Both the position numbers and the translations under genes were made by a program. The notes beneath the pieces were generated by a model. It did not search any database, was not told where the DNA came from, and saw only the letters and a list, made by a program, of their open reading frames with translations. This document shows positions 1-8,926 of a DNA stretch of 64,000 bases, piece after piece. Each line of letters starts with the position of its first letter. Position 1 is the first letter of the stretch. This DNA comes from Pseudomonas sp. PD9R (lineage in GTDB: Bacteria > Pseudomonadota > Gammaproteobacteria > Pseudomonadales > Pseudomonadaceae), in contig NZ_JAHTMR010000013.1 of NCBI RefSeq assembly GCF_019200975.1, positions 62,001 to 126,000 of the forward strand, read 5' to 3'.

Positions 1-220
1 GCGTTCTGGCAAGGAAGTGTTGCGTCGGTTGAGCGCCATGGCTCAGGTGCAGCAGCTGTGTGCGGTGAGTGGCGAATTTGATTATGTGGCCTGGTTGCGC
101 ACGGACTCGCCAGAGCAGCTGGATCAGTTGCTGGATCAGATTGGCAGCGTGGATGGGGTGGAGAAGACGACGACTTCAATCATCTTGAGTAGCAAGATTG
201 ATCGTGGGCAGCCGGTTTGA
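1..220 (+). CDS. Lrp/AsnC family transcriptional regulator, C-terminal fragment
   Basis: Only the last ~73 codons are in the window; the frame is open to the left edge (reading from base 2). The visible part matches the ligand-sensing RAM half of Lrp/AsnC regulators: a beta-strand region ending in Val-Ser-Gly-Glu-Phe-Asp-Tyr, a helix, then a segment ending in Lys-Thr-Thr-Thr-Ser-Ile-Ile-Leu, typical of the end of this fold. The DNA-binding half lies outside. It points towards davBA, and in P. putida an AsnC-type gene also sits beside davBA, so control of lysine degradation by lysine or 5-aminovalerate is a reasonable inference. The family assignment is fairly secure; the target is not. Confidence 0.75.
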   Translation, partial: RSGKEVLRRLSAMAQVQQLCAVSGEFDYVAWLRTDSPEQLDQLLDQIGSVDGVEKTTTSIILSSKIDRGQPV

Positions 221-258
221 GTCTCTGGCTGTAGAGCTTCGGTGTCTGGGCTGGCCTC

Positions 259-283
259 TTCGCGAGCAAGCTCGCTTCTACAG
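259..283. repeat. Single REP-like element, group C
   Basis: One copy of the palindromic core GCGAGCAAGCTCGC followed by a TTCTACAG tail, in the gap between the Lrp-type regulator and davB. It is unpaired here, unlike most other copies in the window. It could form a short hairpin after the regulator stop codon. Confidence 0.6.
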
Positions 284-441
284 TGGGCAGTGTGCATCGA
301 CAGATCGTCATACTGATCAATATATTGGCAAAACGACGACACTTTGCGTCTTATTAACGTGTTCTACGCTCTCTAGAATGGCTGGCATCTTTTCCTATAC
401 TCAGACGCGCACTCCGCGTTCGGTCGCTAGCAAGGTCAGCC

Positions 442-2124
442 ATGAACAAGAACAATCGCCATCCTGCAGATGGTAAAAAACCAGTCACCATTTTCGGCCC
501 GGACTTTCCTTTCGCCTTCGACGACTGGATTGAACACCCGGCCGGTCTGGGCAGCATTCCCGAACACAATCACGGTGCCGAAGTGGCGATTGTCGGCGGT
601 GGCATTGCAGGCTTGGTGGCCGCGTACGAATTGATGAAACTGGGCCTCAAGCCTGTCGTCTACGAAGCCTCAAAAATGGGCGGTCGTCTGCGCTCCCAGG
701 CGTTCAACGGTGCCGAAGGCATCATTGCCGAACTCGGTGGCATGCGTTTCCCGGTGTCGTCTACCGCGTTTTATCACTACGTCGACAAGCTTGGCCTGCA
801 AACCAAACCGTTCCCGAACCCGCTGACACCCGCGTCGGGCAGCACGGTGATCGACCTCGAAGGCCAAACCCATTACGCACAAAAACTGTCGGATCTTCCC
901 GCACTGTTCCAAGAAGTGGCTGATGCCTGGGCCGACGCTCTGGAAGCCGGTTCGCAGTTTTCCGATATCCAGCAAGCGATCCGCGACCGCGATGTGCCAC
1001 GCCTGAAAGAGCTGTGGAACACCCTGGTTCCGCTGTGGGACGACCGCACGTTCTACGACTTCGTCGCCACCTCCAAAGCCTTCGCCAAGCTGTCGTTCCA
1101 TCACCGCGAAGTGTTTGGCCAGGTCGGTTTTGGCACGGGCGGCTGGGACTCGGACTTCCCCAACTCGATGCTGGAAATCTTCCGCGTAGTGATGACCAAC
1201 TGCGACGATCATCAGCACTTGGTAGTCGGCGGCGTGGAACAAGTGCCACTGGGTATCTGGCGTCATGTGCCGGAACGTTGCGCGCATTGGCCTGCGGGCA
1301 CCAGCCTCAGCTCCCTGCACAACGGCGCACCGCGCACCGGTGTGAAAAAAATCGCTCATGCCGAAGGTGGCCGTTTTGCCGTCACCGACAACTGGGGCGA
1401 CACCCGTGAATACGCGGCCGTGCTCACCACGTGCCAGAGCTGGCTGCTGACCACCCAGATCGAATGCGACGAAAGCCTGTTCTCGCAAAAGATGTGGATG
1501 GCCCTGGACCGCACCCGTTACATGCAATCGTCGAAAACCTTCGTGATGGTCGACCGCCCGTTCTGGAAGGATAAAGACCCAGAAACCGGCCGCGACCTGA
1601 TGAGCATGACCCTCACCGATCGCCTGACTCGTGGCACCTACCTTTTTGATAACGGCGACGACAAACCAGGCGTGATTTGCCTGTCGTACTCGTGGATGAG
1701 CGACGCGCTGAAAATGCTTCCGCAGCCGGTGGAAAAACGCGTGAAACTGGCGCTGGATGCACTGAAGAAGATCTACCCGAAAGTCGATATTGCGGCGCGC
1801 ATCATTGGCGATCCGATCACCGTGTCGTGGGAAGCCGACCCGCATTTCCTCGGAGCTTTCAAAGGTGCCCTGCCCGGCCACTACCGCTACAACCAGCGCA
1901 TGTACGCGCACTTCATGCAGGACGACATGCCTGCCGAACAGCGCGGGATTTTCATCGCCGGCGACGACGTTTCGTGGACGCCGGCCTGGGTCGAAGGCGC
2001 GGTGCAGACGTCGCTCAATGCGGTGTGGGGGATCATGAAACACTTCGGCGGTGCAACTCACGCCGAGAATCCGGGTCCAGGTGATGTGTTCAACGAGATC
2101 GGACCGATCGCCCTGCCCGAGTAA
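442..2124 (+). CDS. davB: L-lysine 2-monooxygenase (FAD)
   Basis: Oxidatively decarboxylates L-lysine to 5-aminovaleramide, the first step of the aminovalerate route in the cytoplasm. The 560-residue protein has an N-terminal Rossmann motif at about residues 48-70 (VAIVGGGIAG, followed by an acidic strand end in VVYEAS and the GGR motif of amine oxidases). A C-terminal FAD-binding stretch around IFIAGDDVSWTPAWVEGAVQ is typical of flavin monoamine oxidases. The N-terminus and overall sequence closely resemble P. putida DavB as I remember it; tryptophan 2-monooxygenase is the nearest alternative. davA follows after a 12-base gap, so the two form an operon. ATG 442 is preceded by AAGG about 10 bases upstream. 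Confidence 0.93.
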   Translation: MNKNNRHPADGKKPVTIFGPDFPFAFDDWIEHPAGLGSIPEHNHGAEVAIVGGGIAGLVAAYELMKLGLKPVVYEASKMGGRLRSQAFNGAEGIIAELGGMRFPVSSTAFYHYVDKLGLQTKPFPNPLTPASGSTVIDLEGQTHYAQKLSDLPALFQEVADAWADALEAGSQFSDIQQAIRDRDVPRLKELWNTLVPLWDDRTFYDFVATSKAFAKLSFHHREVFGQVGFGTGGWDSDFPNSMLEIFRVVMTNCDDHQHLVVGGVEQVPLGIWRHVPERCAHWPAGTSLSSLHNGAPRTGVKKIAHAEGGRFAVTDNWGDTREYAAVLTTCQSWLLTTQIECDESLFSQKMWMALDRTRYMQSSKTFVMVDRPFWKDKDPETGRDLMSMTLTDRLTRGTYLFDNGDDKPGVICLSYSWMSDALKMLPQPVEKRVKLALDALKKIYPKVDIAARIIGDPITVSWEADPHFLGAFKGALPGHYRYNQRMYAHFMQDDMPAEQRGIFIAGDDVSWTPAWVEGAVQTSLNAVWGIMKHFGGATHAENPGPGDVFNEIGPIALPE

Positions 2125-2136
2125 GAGGAATCCGAA

Positions 2137-2931
2137 ATGCGCGTAGCCCTTTACCAATGTCCGCCACTGCCCCTGGATGTCGCCGGCAATCTGCAACGCT
2201 TGCAGCAGCTTGCGCAGGAAGCCAAAGGCGCCGATTTGCTGGTACTGCCGGAAATGTTCCTGACCGGTTACAACATCGGCGTCGATGCCGTCAGCGTGCT
2301 GGCGGAGGTGCACAACGGTGAGTCGGCGCAACAAATTGCGCGCATTGCCAAGTCTGCCGGGATTGCCATTTTGTATGGCTATCCCGAGCGCACCGAGGAC
2401 GGGCAGATCTACAACGCCGCGCAGTTGATCGACGCCAACGGCGAGCGCCTGTGCAACTACCGCAAGACGCACTTGTTCGGTGACCTTGACCGTTCGATGT
2501 TCAGCCCCGGCACCAACGATTTCCCAGTCGTTGAACTCAACGGCTGGAAACTCGGCCTCCTGATTTGCTACGACCTGGAGTTTCCGGAAAACGCCCGGCG
2601 TCTGGCCCTTGATGGCGTCGAGCTGATTCTGGTGCCGACGGCGAACATGATTCCTTTCGACTTCATTGCTGACGTCACCGTCCGCTCCCGCGCCTTCGAA
2701 AACCAGTGTTACGTCGCCTACGCCAACTACTGCGGGCACGAAGGTGACATCCATTATTGCGGCCAAAGCAGCATCGCCGCGCCGGATGGCAGCCGCATTG
2801 CCCAGGCCGGTCTCGATGAAGCGCTGATTGTTGGCGAGCTGGATCGTCAGTTGATGGTCGATTCCCGCGCCGCCAATCGCTACCTGCTCGATCGTCGCCC
2901 CGAACTTTACGGCGACCTGAACAAGCGCTGA
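2137..2931 (+). CDS. davA: 5-aminovaleramide amidohydrolase
   Basis: Hydrolyses 5-aminovaleramide, the DavB product, to 5-aminovalerate and ammonia. This 264-residue nitrilase-superfamily protein shows the Glu-Lys-Cys catalytic triad: Glu39 in LLVLPEMF, Lys110 in YRKTHLFGD and Cys144 in LLICYDLEFPE. Length and motifs fit the carbon-nitrogen hydrolase family, and the position directly behind davB fixes the substrate. An AGAGGA ribosome binding site precedes ATG 2137. The next genes of the route (davD, davT) are not in this window. Confidence 0.92.
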   Translation: MRVALYQCPPLPLDVAGNLQRLQQLAQEAKGADLLVLPEMFLTGYNIGVDAVSVLAEVHNGESAQQIARIAKSAGIAILYGYPERTEDGQIYNAAQLIDANGERLCNYRKTHLFGDLDRSMFSPGTNDFPVVELNGWKLGLLICYDLEFPENARRLALDGVELILVPTANMIPFDFIADVTVRSRAFENQCYVAYANYCGHEGDIHYCGQSSIAAPDGSRIAQAGLDEALIVGELDRQLMVDSRAANRYLLDRRPELYGDLNKR

Positions 2932-2973
2932 CTAATCCGCTAGCATGAGCGCTTCTCTGTTCTGGAAGTGCTC

Positions 2974-5403
2974 ATGTCTGCGCTGAACCACCTTCGCCCC
3001 CACACTGAAACCCTGGCCAACGGCCTGCGGGTGACGCTACGCCATGCGCCTGAATTGAAGCGTTGCGCTGCGGCATTGCGGGTTGCTGTCGGCAGCCATG
3101 ATGTGCCGTTGGCATGGCCCGGTCTGGCGCATTTTCTTGAGCATCTGCTGTTTCTGGGGACCGAGCGTTTTCCCGCCGGCCAGGGGCTGATGGCCTACGT
3201 CCAGCGTCATGGCGGGCAGGTGAATGCGCGGACCAGCGAACGCACCACCGATTACTTTTTCGAATTGCCGCCCCTGGCGTTTGCCGGTGGGCTAGAACGC
3301 CTGTCAGACATGCTCGCCCATCCGTATATGAATCTGGAGGATCAGCAGCGGGAACGTGAAGTGCTGCAGGCGGAATTTATCGCCTGGTCGCAGGACGCGA
3401 CGGCCCAGCAACAGTTGACGCTGTTCGATGGGGTTGCTGAAACTCATCCACTGCGGGGCTTTCACGCGGGTAATCGCGACAGTCTGCCGGTGCCACAACC
3501 GGAGTTTCAGCAGGCCTTGCTGGATTTTTTTCAGCAGTACTATCAAACCGGACAAATGACGCTGAGTCTGGTCGGACCACAGAATCTTGAAGAACTGAAA
3601 GCACTTGCCCAGGCATTCGCTGAGGCCATTCCCGAGGGAAATTCGATCGCGCAACAGGCTGCTACGCCGCTGATGGGCGATTCGGATAAAAGTTATCAGC
3701 AGGTGAACGAGCGCCGACTGGATCTGCTGTTTGCTCTTGAAGCGCTACCCGATTCATCGCCCGAAGCATTGGAGTTCCTGTGCCATTGGCTCAACGCTGC
3801 GAAACCCGAAGGGTTGCTGGCTGAATTGCAAAACCGCGGGTGGGCCGAAAAGTTGAAAGCCGCGCCGTTGTATCAATTTGCCGGGCAAGCCTTGCTGCAC
3901 ATCGAGTTCACGCGGGACACCAATACACAGCCGACGGCGATTCGCGACCTGTTAATGGATTGGCTGGGCTTCTTCGCTCAGCAAGACTGGAGCGGATTGC
4001 GCGATGAATACGCAGCTCTGCTCCAGCGCCAACAGCAAGTCAGCAGCGCCCTGCAATTGGCCCGACTGGACAGCGAACGGCACGAAGCCGGGCTATCCGA
4101 ACACGGCGTGACAGCCCTCCAGCAAATCCTGCAACAACTCCGCGCTGTGGATAACTTCACGGGCCAATGGCAACTGCCGACACCCAATCCGTTCTTGCGC
4201 GCCGAGTCTGCGGCACCGAACGCCGGGTTGATTCGCGGCCAGACCAGCGCCCACCGTGGCTTGCGCACATTTGCACAGGATCGCTCGCGCAGTCGCCGCG
4301 AACGTTCGCCGATGCAGTTCAGCCAAGCGTTGCCGGATAACAGCGCTGAAGGTGCGGTGTACGTGCGCTGGCGCCTCGACGCAGCACCTGGCAATCACCT
4401 TCAATCAAGGCTGGCAAAACATCTGCAACCGCTATGCGAAGAAGCGCATCAGGCAGGCGTGGATGTTTCCTTCAGCGCAGCGGGCAACGAATGGCGGCTG
4501 AAAATGACGGGGCTACAGGAGCCGATGCCTACCGTCCTGGAACACGTGCTGAAGGAACTGGCGAACACCGATGCCGATTTCCTGTGTGATGAATCAACAG
4601 CCGTCGCGTTGATGCCTATTCGGCAATTGCTCAAGGCATTGCCCGATCATTGCCTTGAACAAACCGCCGTATCGGACGACGCGAAGCAACTCTGGTCGAG
4701 CGCCCGCTGGGATGGCCTGGCAATCGGCCTGTCGGCTCAGACCCAAGCGGCAATGGGCCTGGCGCTGAGCCGTATACCCGGCACTCCGGACAATCAGCTG
4801 ACGCTGCCGCCATCGATTCACACGCAACATTTGTGGCACACCGTCGCTACCGGCTCCAGCGAACACGCATTGCTGTTGTTCTGTCCGACACCCTCCCAAG
4901 AAATTGCCGACGAAGCCGCGTGGCGTTTACTCGCACACGTCTGTCAGACGCCGTTCTACCAACGCCTGCGGGTGGAATTGCAACTCGGCTACGCGGTTTT
5001 CAGTGACCTGCGCCAGATTCACGGGCAAACCGGTCTGCTGTTCGGTGTGCAATCGCCGAGCGTCGCTCCGCTGGATCTACTGCTGCACATTGAACAGTTC
5101 CTTAGCGGATTGCCGGACATGATCCGCAACCTCGACGACATCAGCTTCATCGCACTGCGTCAGACCTTGGCTAACCAATTCGAAAGCACCGCCATGCCCA
5201 ACGCCGAAGCGGCCGAGCTGCTCTGGCAGGGCAAACTGGCCGGCCGCTCGTCGGATTATCTGAAACAGTTACCCCAAGTGATTCTGCAAATTGATCAAGC
5301 GGCGCTCGTGGGTGCGGCCCAACGGCTGAATCAGGCCGAAGGCGGTTGGCGTTGCCTGGCCAGCGCGGCTTGCCCGGGGTCACCCTGGCAAGTGGCAAAA
5401 TGA
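2974..5403 (+). CDS. pqqF: PqqF, M16-family zinc peptidase of PQQ biosynthesis
   Basis: An insulinase-type protease thought to trim the PqqA precursor peptide. The protein is 809 residues from ATG 2974. The inverted zinc motif HxxEH is at about residues 53-57 (HFLEH), and a downstream glutamate lies in the EREVLQAEF region, as in M16 enzymes. The C-terminal half (about residues 400-809) looks like the inactive second M16 half. ATG 2974 is preferred to GTG 2968 because GGAAG at 2963-2967 has the right spacing only for the ATG. It lies between davA (42-base gap) and pqqA; pqqA has its own leader, so pqqF may be transcribed separately. Confidence 0.9.
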   Translation: MSALNHLRPHTETLANGLRVTLRHAPELKRCAAALRVAVGSHDVPLAWPGLAHFLEHLLFLGTERFPAGQGLMAYVQRHGGQVNARTSERTTDYFFELPPLAFAGGLERLSDMLAHPYMNLEDQQREREVLQAEFIAWSQDATAQQQLTLFDGVAETHPLRGFHAGNRDSLPVPQPEFQQALLDFFQQYYQTGQMTLSLVGPQNLEELKALAQAFAEAIPEGNSIAQQAATPLMGDSDKSYQQVNERRLDLLFALEALPDSSPEALEFLCHWLNAAKPEGLLAELQNRGWAEKLKAAPLYQFAGQALLHIEFTRDTNTQPTAIRDLLMDWLGFFAQQDWSGLRDEYAALLQRQQQVSSALQLARLDSERHEAGLSEHGVTALQQILQQLRAVDNFTGQWQLPTPNPFLRAESAAPNAGLIRGQTSAHRGLRTFAQDRSRSRRERSPMQFSQALPDNSAEGAVYVRWRLDAAPGNHLQSRLAKHLQPLCEEAHQAGVDVSFSAAGNEWRLKMTGLQEPMPTVLEHVLKELANTDADFLCDESTAVALMPIRQLLKALPDHCLEQTAVSDDAKQLWSSARWDGLAIGLSAQTQAAMGLALSRIPGTPDNQLTLPPSIHTQHLWHTVATGSSEHALLLFCPTPSQEIADEAAWRLLAHVCQTPFYQRLRVELQLGYAVFSDLRQIHGQTGLLFGVQSPSVAPLDLLLHIEQFLSGLPDMIRNLDDISFIALRQTLANQFESTAMPNAEAAELLWQGKLAGRSSDYLKQLPQVILQIDQAALVGAAQRLNQAEGGWRCLASAACPGSPWQVAK

Positions 5404-5448
5404 TCATTACCGGGGCTGCAATGAGCTTTCTCAAAGTTTCATGGGCAA

Positions 5449-5469
5449 TTACTCAGCAATATTGAGTAA
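5449..5469. promoter_or_regulatory. Perfect inverted repeat upstream of pqqA, candidate operator
   Basis: Arms TTACTCA and TGAGTAA are separated by 7 bases, about 90 bases before pqqA. Size and symmetry suit a dimeric regulator, for example one of LysR type such as the regulator at 12641-13558, but nothing in the sequence proves that link. Confidence 0.45.
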
Positions 5470-5515
5470 CATAGCTACCTAACTATCTGAACATCTCCTG
5501 CTGGAGGTGGACTAT

Positions 5516-5605
5516 ATGTATAGGTCTCAACTGTCCCATCAACCTAAGGAGCGCCCCCATGGCCTGGACCAAACCTGCTTACACCGACCTGCGTATCGGC
5601 TTTGA
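5516..5605 (+). other. Possible 29-codon leader frame overlapping pqqA
   Basis: ATG 5516 is preceded by a strong GGAGG (5503-5507, spacing 8). The frame runs 29 codons out of phase through the pqqA start and stops at 5603-5605. It has no recognisable similarity. It may be a translated leader that affects pqqA translation, or a chance frame. Confidence 0.3.
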
Positions 5606-5633
5606 AGTCACCATGTACTTCGCCAGCCGTTGA
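5559..5633 (+). CDS. pqqA: PQQ precursor peptide PqqA
   Basis: A 24-residue peptide starting [18 protein letters not shown]. Glu16 and Tyr20, the two residues cross-linked to become PQQ, are in the conserved Glu-Val-Thr-Met-Tyr context. AAGGAG at 5545-5550 lies 8 bases before the ATG. It is too short for most gene callers. It is followed by a hairpin (5661-5690) and then pqqB, the usual arrangement in which the substrate peptide is made in excess over the enzymes. Confidence 0.97.
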   Translation: MAWTKPAYTDLRIGFEVTMYFASR

Positions 5634-5660
5634 TCTCTGCCTTGGCAGAAATGCAGTACA

Positions 5661-5690
5661 ACGCCTCGGTTATCCGAGGCGTTTTATTTT
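5661..5690 (+). terminator. Hairpin with T-run between pqqA and pqqB
   Basis: A 9-bp stem (ACGCCTCGG/CCGAGGCGT) with a TTAT loop is followed by TTTATTTT. It looks like an intrinsic terminator, probably partial, so that most transcripts end after pqqA and some continue into pqqB-E. Confidence 0.8.
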
Positions 5691-5714
5691 CAGCGTTAAA
5701 ATGATGGAGCGCCC

Positions 5715-6626
5715 ATGTTTGTCCAGATTCTAGGTTCCGCCGCTGGCGGCGGTTTCCCCCAATGGAACTGCAACTGCGTGAACTGCGCAGGCTTTCGCGA
5801 CGGCAGCCTGAATGCCAGGGCGCGTACCCAGTCGTCCATCGCGATATCCGATGACGGCGTAAATTGGGTGCTCTGCAACACGTCCCCGGACATCCGCGCC
5901 CAGCTCCAGAGCTTCGCCCCGATGCAACCGGGCCGCGCCCTGCGTGACACCGGCATCAGCGCGATCATTCTGATGGACAGCCAGATCGACCACACCACCG
6001 GCCTGCTGATGTTGCGTGAAGGTTGCCCGCATCAGGTCTGGTGCACCGACATGGTCCATGAAGACCTGAGCACCGGTTTCCCGTTGTTCACCATGCTGAA
6101 TCACTGGAACGGCGGCCTGAACTGGAACCGCATCGAACTCGACCAGAGCTTCAGCATCCCGGCGTGCCCGAACCTGCGCTTCACCCCGCTGCCACTGCGC
6201 AGTGCCGCGCCACCCTACTCGCCGCATCGCTTCGACCCGCATCCGGGCGACAACATCGGCCTGATCGTCGAAGACCTGGGCACAGGTGGCAAATTGTTCT
6301 ACGCGCCAGGCCTGGGCAAGGTCGACGCGCCATTGCTGGAAATCATGGCCGGCAGCGATTGCCTACTGGTGGACGGCACGCTGTGGGACGACGATGAAAT
6401 GCAGCGCCGCGGCGTTGGCACCCGTTCCGGTCGGGAAATGGGCCACCTGGCGCAGAACGGTCCCGGCGGCATGCTTGAAGTGCTGGGGCAATTGCCCAAA
6501 CAGCGCAAAGTGCTTATCCACATCAACAACACCAACCCGATTCTCGACGAGGATTCGCCAGAGCGGGCGGAGTTGGATCGGCGTGATGTAGAAGTGGCGT
6601 ACGACGGCATGAGTATTGTGCTGTAG
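5715..6626 (+). CDS. pqqB: PqqB, metallo-beta-lactamase-fold protein of PQQ biosynthesis
   Basis: The 303-residue protein begins [19 protein letters not shown], the signature N-terminus of PqqB, and carries the Cys-rich NCNCVNC segment that binds zinc in this family. Its fold is metallo-beta-lactamase-like. It acts late in the pathway, probably as a hydroxylase on the cross-linked Glu-Tyr intermediate. It follows the pqqA hairpin by 25 bases. A BIME lies between it and pqqC, so the transcript either reads through or is processed there. Confidence 0.96.
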   Translation: MFVQILGSAAGGGFPQWNCNCVNCAGFRDGSLNARARTQSSIAISDDGVNWVLCNTSPDIRAQLQSFAPMQPGRALRDTGISAIILMDSQIDHTTGLLMLREGCPHQVWCTDMVHEDLSTGFPLFTMLNHWNGGLNWNRIELDQSFSIPACPNLRFTPLPLRSAAPPYSPHRFDPHPGDNIGLIVEDLGTGGKLFYAPGLGKVDAPLLEIMAGSDCLLVDGTLWDDDEMQRRGVGTRSGREMGHLAQNGPGGMLEVLGQLPKQRKVLIHINNTNPILDEDSPERAELDRRDVEVAYDGMSIVL

Positions 6627-6639
6627 CTGACGGCCTCTG

Positions 6640-6703
6640 CGCGGGCAAGCCTCGCTCCTGCAAGGGTGCCATCCAACCTGTAGGAGCGAGGCTTGCCCGC
6701 GAA
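6640..6703. repeat. BIME, two inverted group A REPs, between pqqB and pqqC
   Basis: A copy of GCGGGCAAGCCTCGCTCCTG and its inverted partner (TAGGAGCGAGGCTTGCCCGC) are separated by about 20 bases. It lies inside the pqq operon and could form a long hairpin in the mRNA. Confidence 0.85.
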
Positions 6704-6754
6704 GCGTCCAACCAGGCACCAAAGAATCCACCGGTTGTACTCCGGAGAACCGCA

Positions 6755-7507
6755 ATGACTGACACCCCAATGTCCCCCGACGAATTTGAAGCCGCCCTGC
6801 GCGCCAAGGGCGCCTATTACCACATCTACCACCCCTACCACGTGGCGATGTATGAAGGCCGGGCGACCCGCGAGCAGATCCAGGGCTGGGTCGCCAACCG
6901 CTTCTACTATCAGGTGAACATCCCCCTGAAAGACGCCGCGATCCTCGCCAATTGCCCGGACCGCGAGATCCGTCGCGAGTGGATTCAGCGCCTGCTCGAC
7001 CATGACGGCGCTCCCGGTGAAGACGGCGGCATCGAAGCCTGGCTGCGCCTCGGTCAGGCGGTCGGCCTCGATCCGGATCAACTGCGTTCCCAGGAACTGG
7101 TGCTGCCCGGCGTTCGTTTCGCCGTGGACGCTTACGTCAATTTCGCCCGCCGCGCCAGTTGGCAGGAAGCCGCCAGCAGCTCTCTGACCGAGCTGTTCGC
7201 GCCGCAGATCCACCAGTCGCGCCTGGACAGTTGGCCACAGCATTACCCGTGGATCGACCCGGCCGGCTACGAGTATTTCCGCACGCGCCTGGGTCAGGCG
7301 CGCCGCGATGTCGAGCATGGTCTGGCGATCACCTTGCAGCACTACACCACCCGCGAGGGCCAAGAGCGCATGCTGGAAATTCTCCAGTTCAAACTGGACA
7401 TTCTTTGGAGCATGCTCGATGCCATGAGCATGGCTTACGAGCTGAACCGCCCGCCGTATCACAGCGTGACCGAACAACGGGTCTGGCATAAAGGAATCAC
7501 CTTATGA
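6755..7507 (+). CDS. pqqC: PqqC, pyrroloquinoline-quinone synthase
   Basis: Catalyses the last step: ring closure and eight-electron oxidation of 3a-(2-amino-2-carboxyethyl)-4,5-dioxo-hexahydroquinoline-7,9-dicarboxylate to PQQ, using O2 without a cofactor. The 250-residue length is that of the family. The His/Tyr-rich [15 protein letters not shown] near residue 20-34 and the helical TenA/haem-oxygenase-like composition fit. The stop codon overlaps the start of pqqD (ATGA at 7504), so the two are translationally coupled. Confidence 0.96.
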   Translation: MTDTPMSPDEFEAALRAKGAYYHIYHPYHVAMYEGRATREQIQGWVANRFYYQVNIPLKDAAILANCPDREIRREWIQRLLDHDGAPGEDGGIEAWLRLGQAVGLDPDQLRSQELVLPGVRFAVDAYVNFARRASWQEAASSSLTELFAPQIHQSRLDSWPQHYPWIDPAGYEYFRTRLGQARRDVEHGLAITLQHYTTREGQERMLEILQFKLDILWSMLDAMSMAYELNRPPYHSVTEQRVWHKGITL

Positions 7508-7779
7508 GCTTCGATCGCAGCAAGACCCCGACCTGGCGTCCCGGCTACCGTTTCCAGTACGAACCCGCGCAAAAAGGCCATGTGCTGCTGTACCCGGAAG
7601 GCATGATTAAACTCAATGAAAGCGCCGCGCTGATTGGCGGGTTGATTGATGGCGAACGCGACGTCGCCGCGATCATTGTCGAACTCGACCAACAGTTCCC
7701 CGGCGTGCCCGAGCTCGGTGATGATATCGAGCAATTCATGGAGGTCGCCCGTGCTCAGCACTGGATCGAACTTGCCTGA
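7504..7779 (+). CDS. pqqD: PqqD, PqqA-binding chaperone
   Basis: A 91-residue winged-helix-like protein that binds the PqqA peptide and presents it to the radical SAM enzyme PqqE. The family pattern is visible: W-R-P-G near the N-terminus, then [22 protein letters not shown]. It overlaps pqqC by four bases at the 5' end and pqqE by 29 bases at the 3' end, which fits tightly coupled synthesis of the PqqD-PqqE complex. Confidence 0.95.
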   Translation: MSFDRSKTPTWRPGYRFQYEPAQKGHVLLYPEGMIKLNESAALIGGLIDGERDVAAIIVELDQQFPGVPELGDDIEQFMEVARAQHWIELA

Positions 7780-8926
7780 CAGCGCGTCAGACAAGTTACC
7801 GCCCAAACCGGAAATCGGCCTGCCGCTGTGGCTGCTGGCCGAACTGACCTATCGCTGCCCGCTGCAATGCCCGTACTGCTCCAACCCACTGGACTTCGCC
7901 GAGCAAGGCAAGGAATTGAGCACCGAGCAGTGGCTTAAAGTGTTTCGCGAAGCACGAGAGATGGGCGCAGCGCAGTTGGGTTTTTCCGGCGGTGAACCCT
8001 TGGTGCGTCAGGACCTCGCAGAATTGATTGCCGAGGCGCGCAAGCTGGGTTTCTACACCAACCTGATCACCTCCGGCATCGGCCTGACCGAGCAAAAAAT
8101 CAGCGACTTCAAGAAGGCCGGTCTCGATCACATTCAGATCAGTTTCCAGGCCAGCGACGAGCAAGTGAACAACCTGTTGGCTGGCTCGAAGAAGGCCTTT
8201 GCGCAGAAGCTGGAAATGGCCCGCGCGGTGAAGGCGCACGGCTATCCGATGGTGCTCAACTTCGTAACCCATCGGCACAACATCGATAAGATCGACCGCA
8301 TCATCGAGCTGTGCATCGCCCTTGAGGCGGACTTCGTCGAACTCGCCACTTGCCAGTTCTACGGCTGGGCGCAGCTCAATCGGGTTGGTTTGCTGCCGAC
8401 TCGGGAACAACTGGTGCGCGCCGAACGCATTACCAATGAGTACCGCGCCAAACTGGAAGCCGAAGGGCATCCGTGCAAACTGATTTTCGTCACGCCGGAC
8501 TATTACGAAGAACGCCCGAAAGCCTGCATGAATGGTTGGGGCAGTATTTTTCTGACAGTTACGCCAGATGGTACCGCGCTGCCATGTCATGGCGCCCGAC
8601 AAATGCCAGTGCAGTTTCCCAATGTGCGCGACCACAGCATGCAGCACATCTGGTACGACTCCTTCGGCTTCAACCGCTTTCGCGGCCACGACTGGATGCC
8701 CGAGCCGTGCCGCTCCTGCGACGAGAAAGAAAAAGACTTTGGCGGCTGTCGCTGCCAGGCATTCATGCTCACGGGTGACGCGAGCAACGCCGACCCGGTG
8801 TGCAGCAAGTCGCAGCATCACGGCGTGATTCTCAAGGCTCGCGAAGAAGCCGAGCACGCGACTCAGACCATCGAACAACTGGCCTTTCGCAATGAACGAA
8901 ACTCACGCCTCATCGCCAAAAGCTGA
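7751..8926 (+). CDS. pqqE: PqqE, radical SAM PqqA cross-linking enzyme
   Basis: Forms the Glu-Tyr carbon-carbon bond in PqqA. The radical SAM CxxxCxxC motif is CPLQCPYC at about residues 35-42, and a SPASM-like Cys-rich C-terminal region ([18 protein letters not shown]) binds auxiliary iron-sulfur clusters. I start it at GTG 7751 because GGAGG (7740-7744) lies six bases before it; the frame is also open further upstream inside pqqD, but without family similarity. Length from this start is 391 residues, normal for PqqE. Confidence 0.94.
   Translation: MLSTGSNLPDSASDKLPPKPEIGLPLWLLAELTYRCPLQCPYCSNPLDFAEQGKELSTEQWLKVFREAREMGAAQLGFSGGEPLVRQDLAELIAEARKLGFYTNLITSGIGLTEQKISDFKKAGLDHIQISFQASDEQVNNLLAGSKKAFAQKLEMARAVKAHGYPMVLNFVTHRHNIDKIDRIIELCIALEADFVELATCQFYGWAQLNRVGLLPTREQLVRAERITNEYRAKLEAEGHPCKLIFVTPDYYEERPKACMNGWGSIFLTVTPDGTALPCHGARQMPVQFPNVRDHSMQHIWYDSFGFNRFRGHDWMPEPCRSCDEKEKDFGGCRCQAFMLTGDASNADPVCSKSQHHGVILKAREEAEHATQTIEQLAFRNERNSRLIAKS

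Noticed and set aside
670-2766. A 698-codon frame on the minus strand opposite davB and davA
   Set aside because: Antisense shadow spanning two genes; no ribosome site or recognisable domain.
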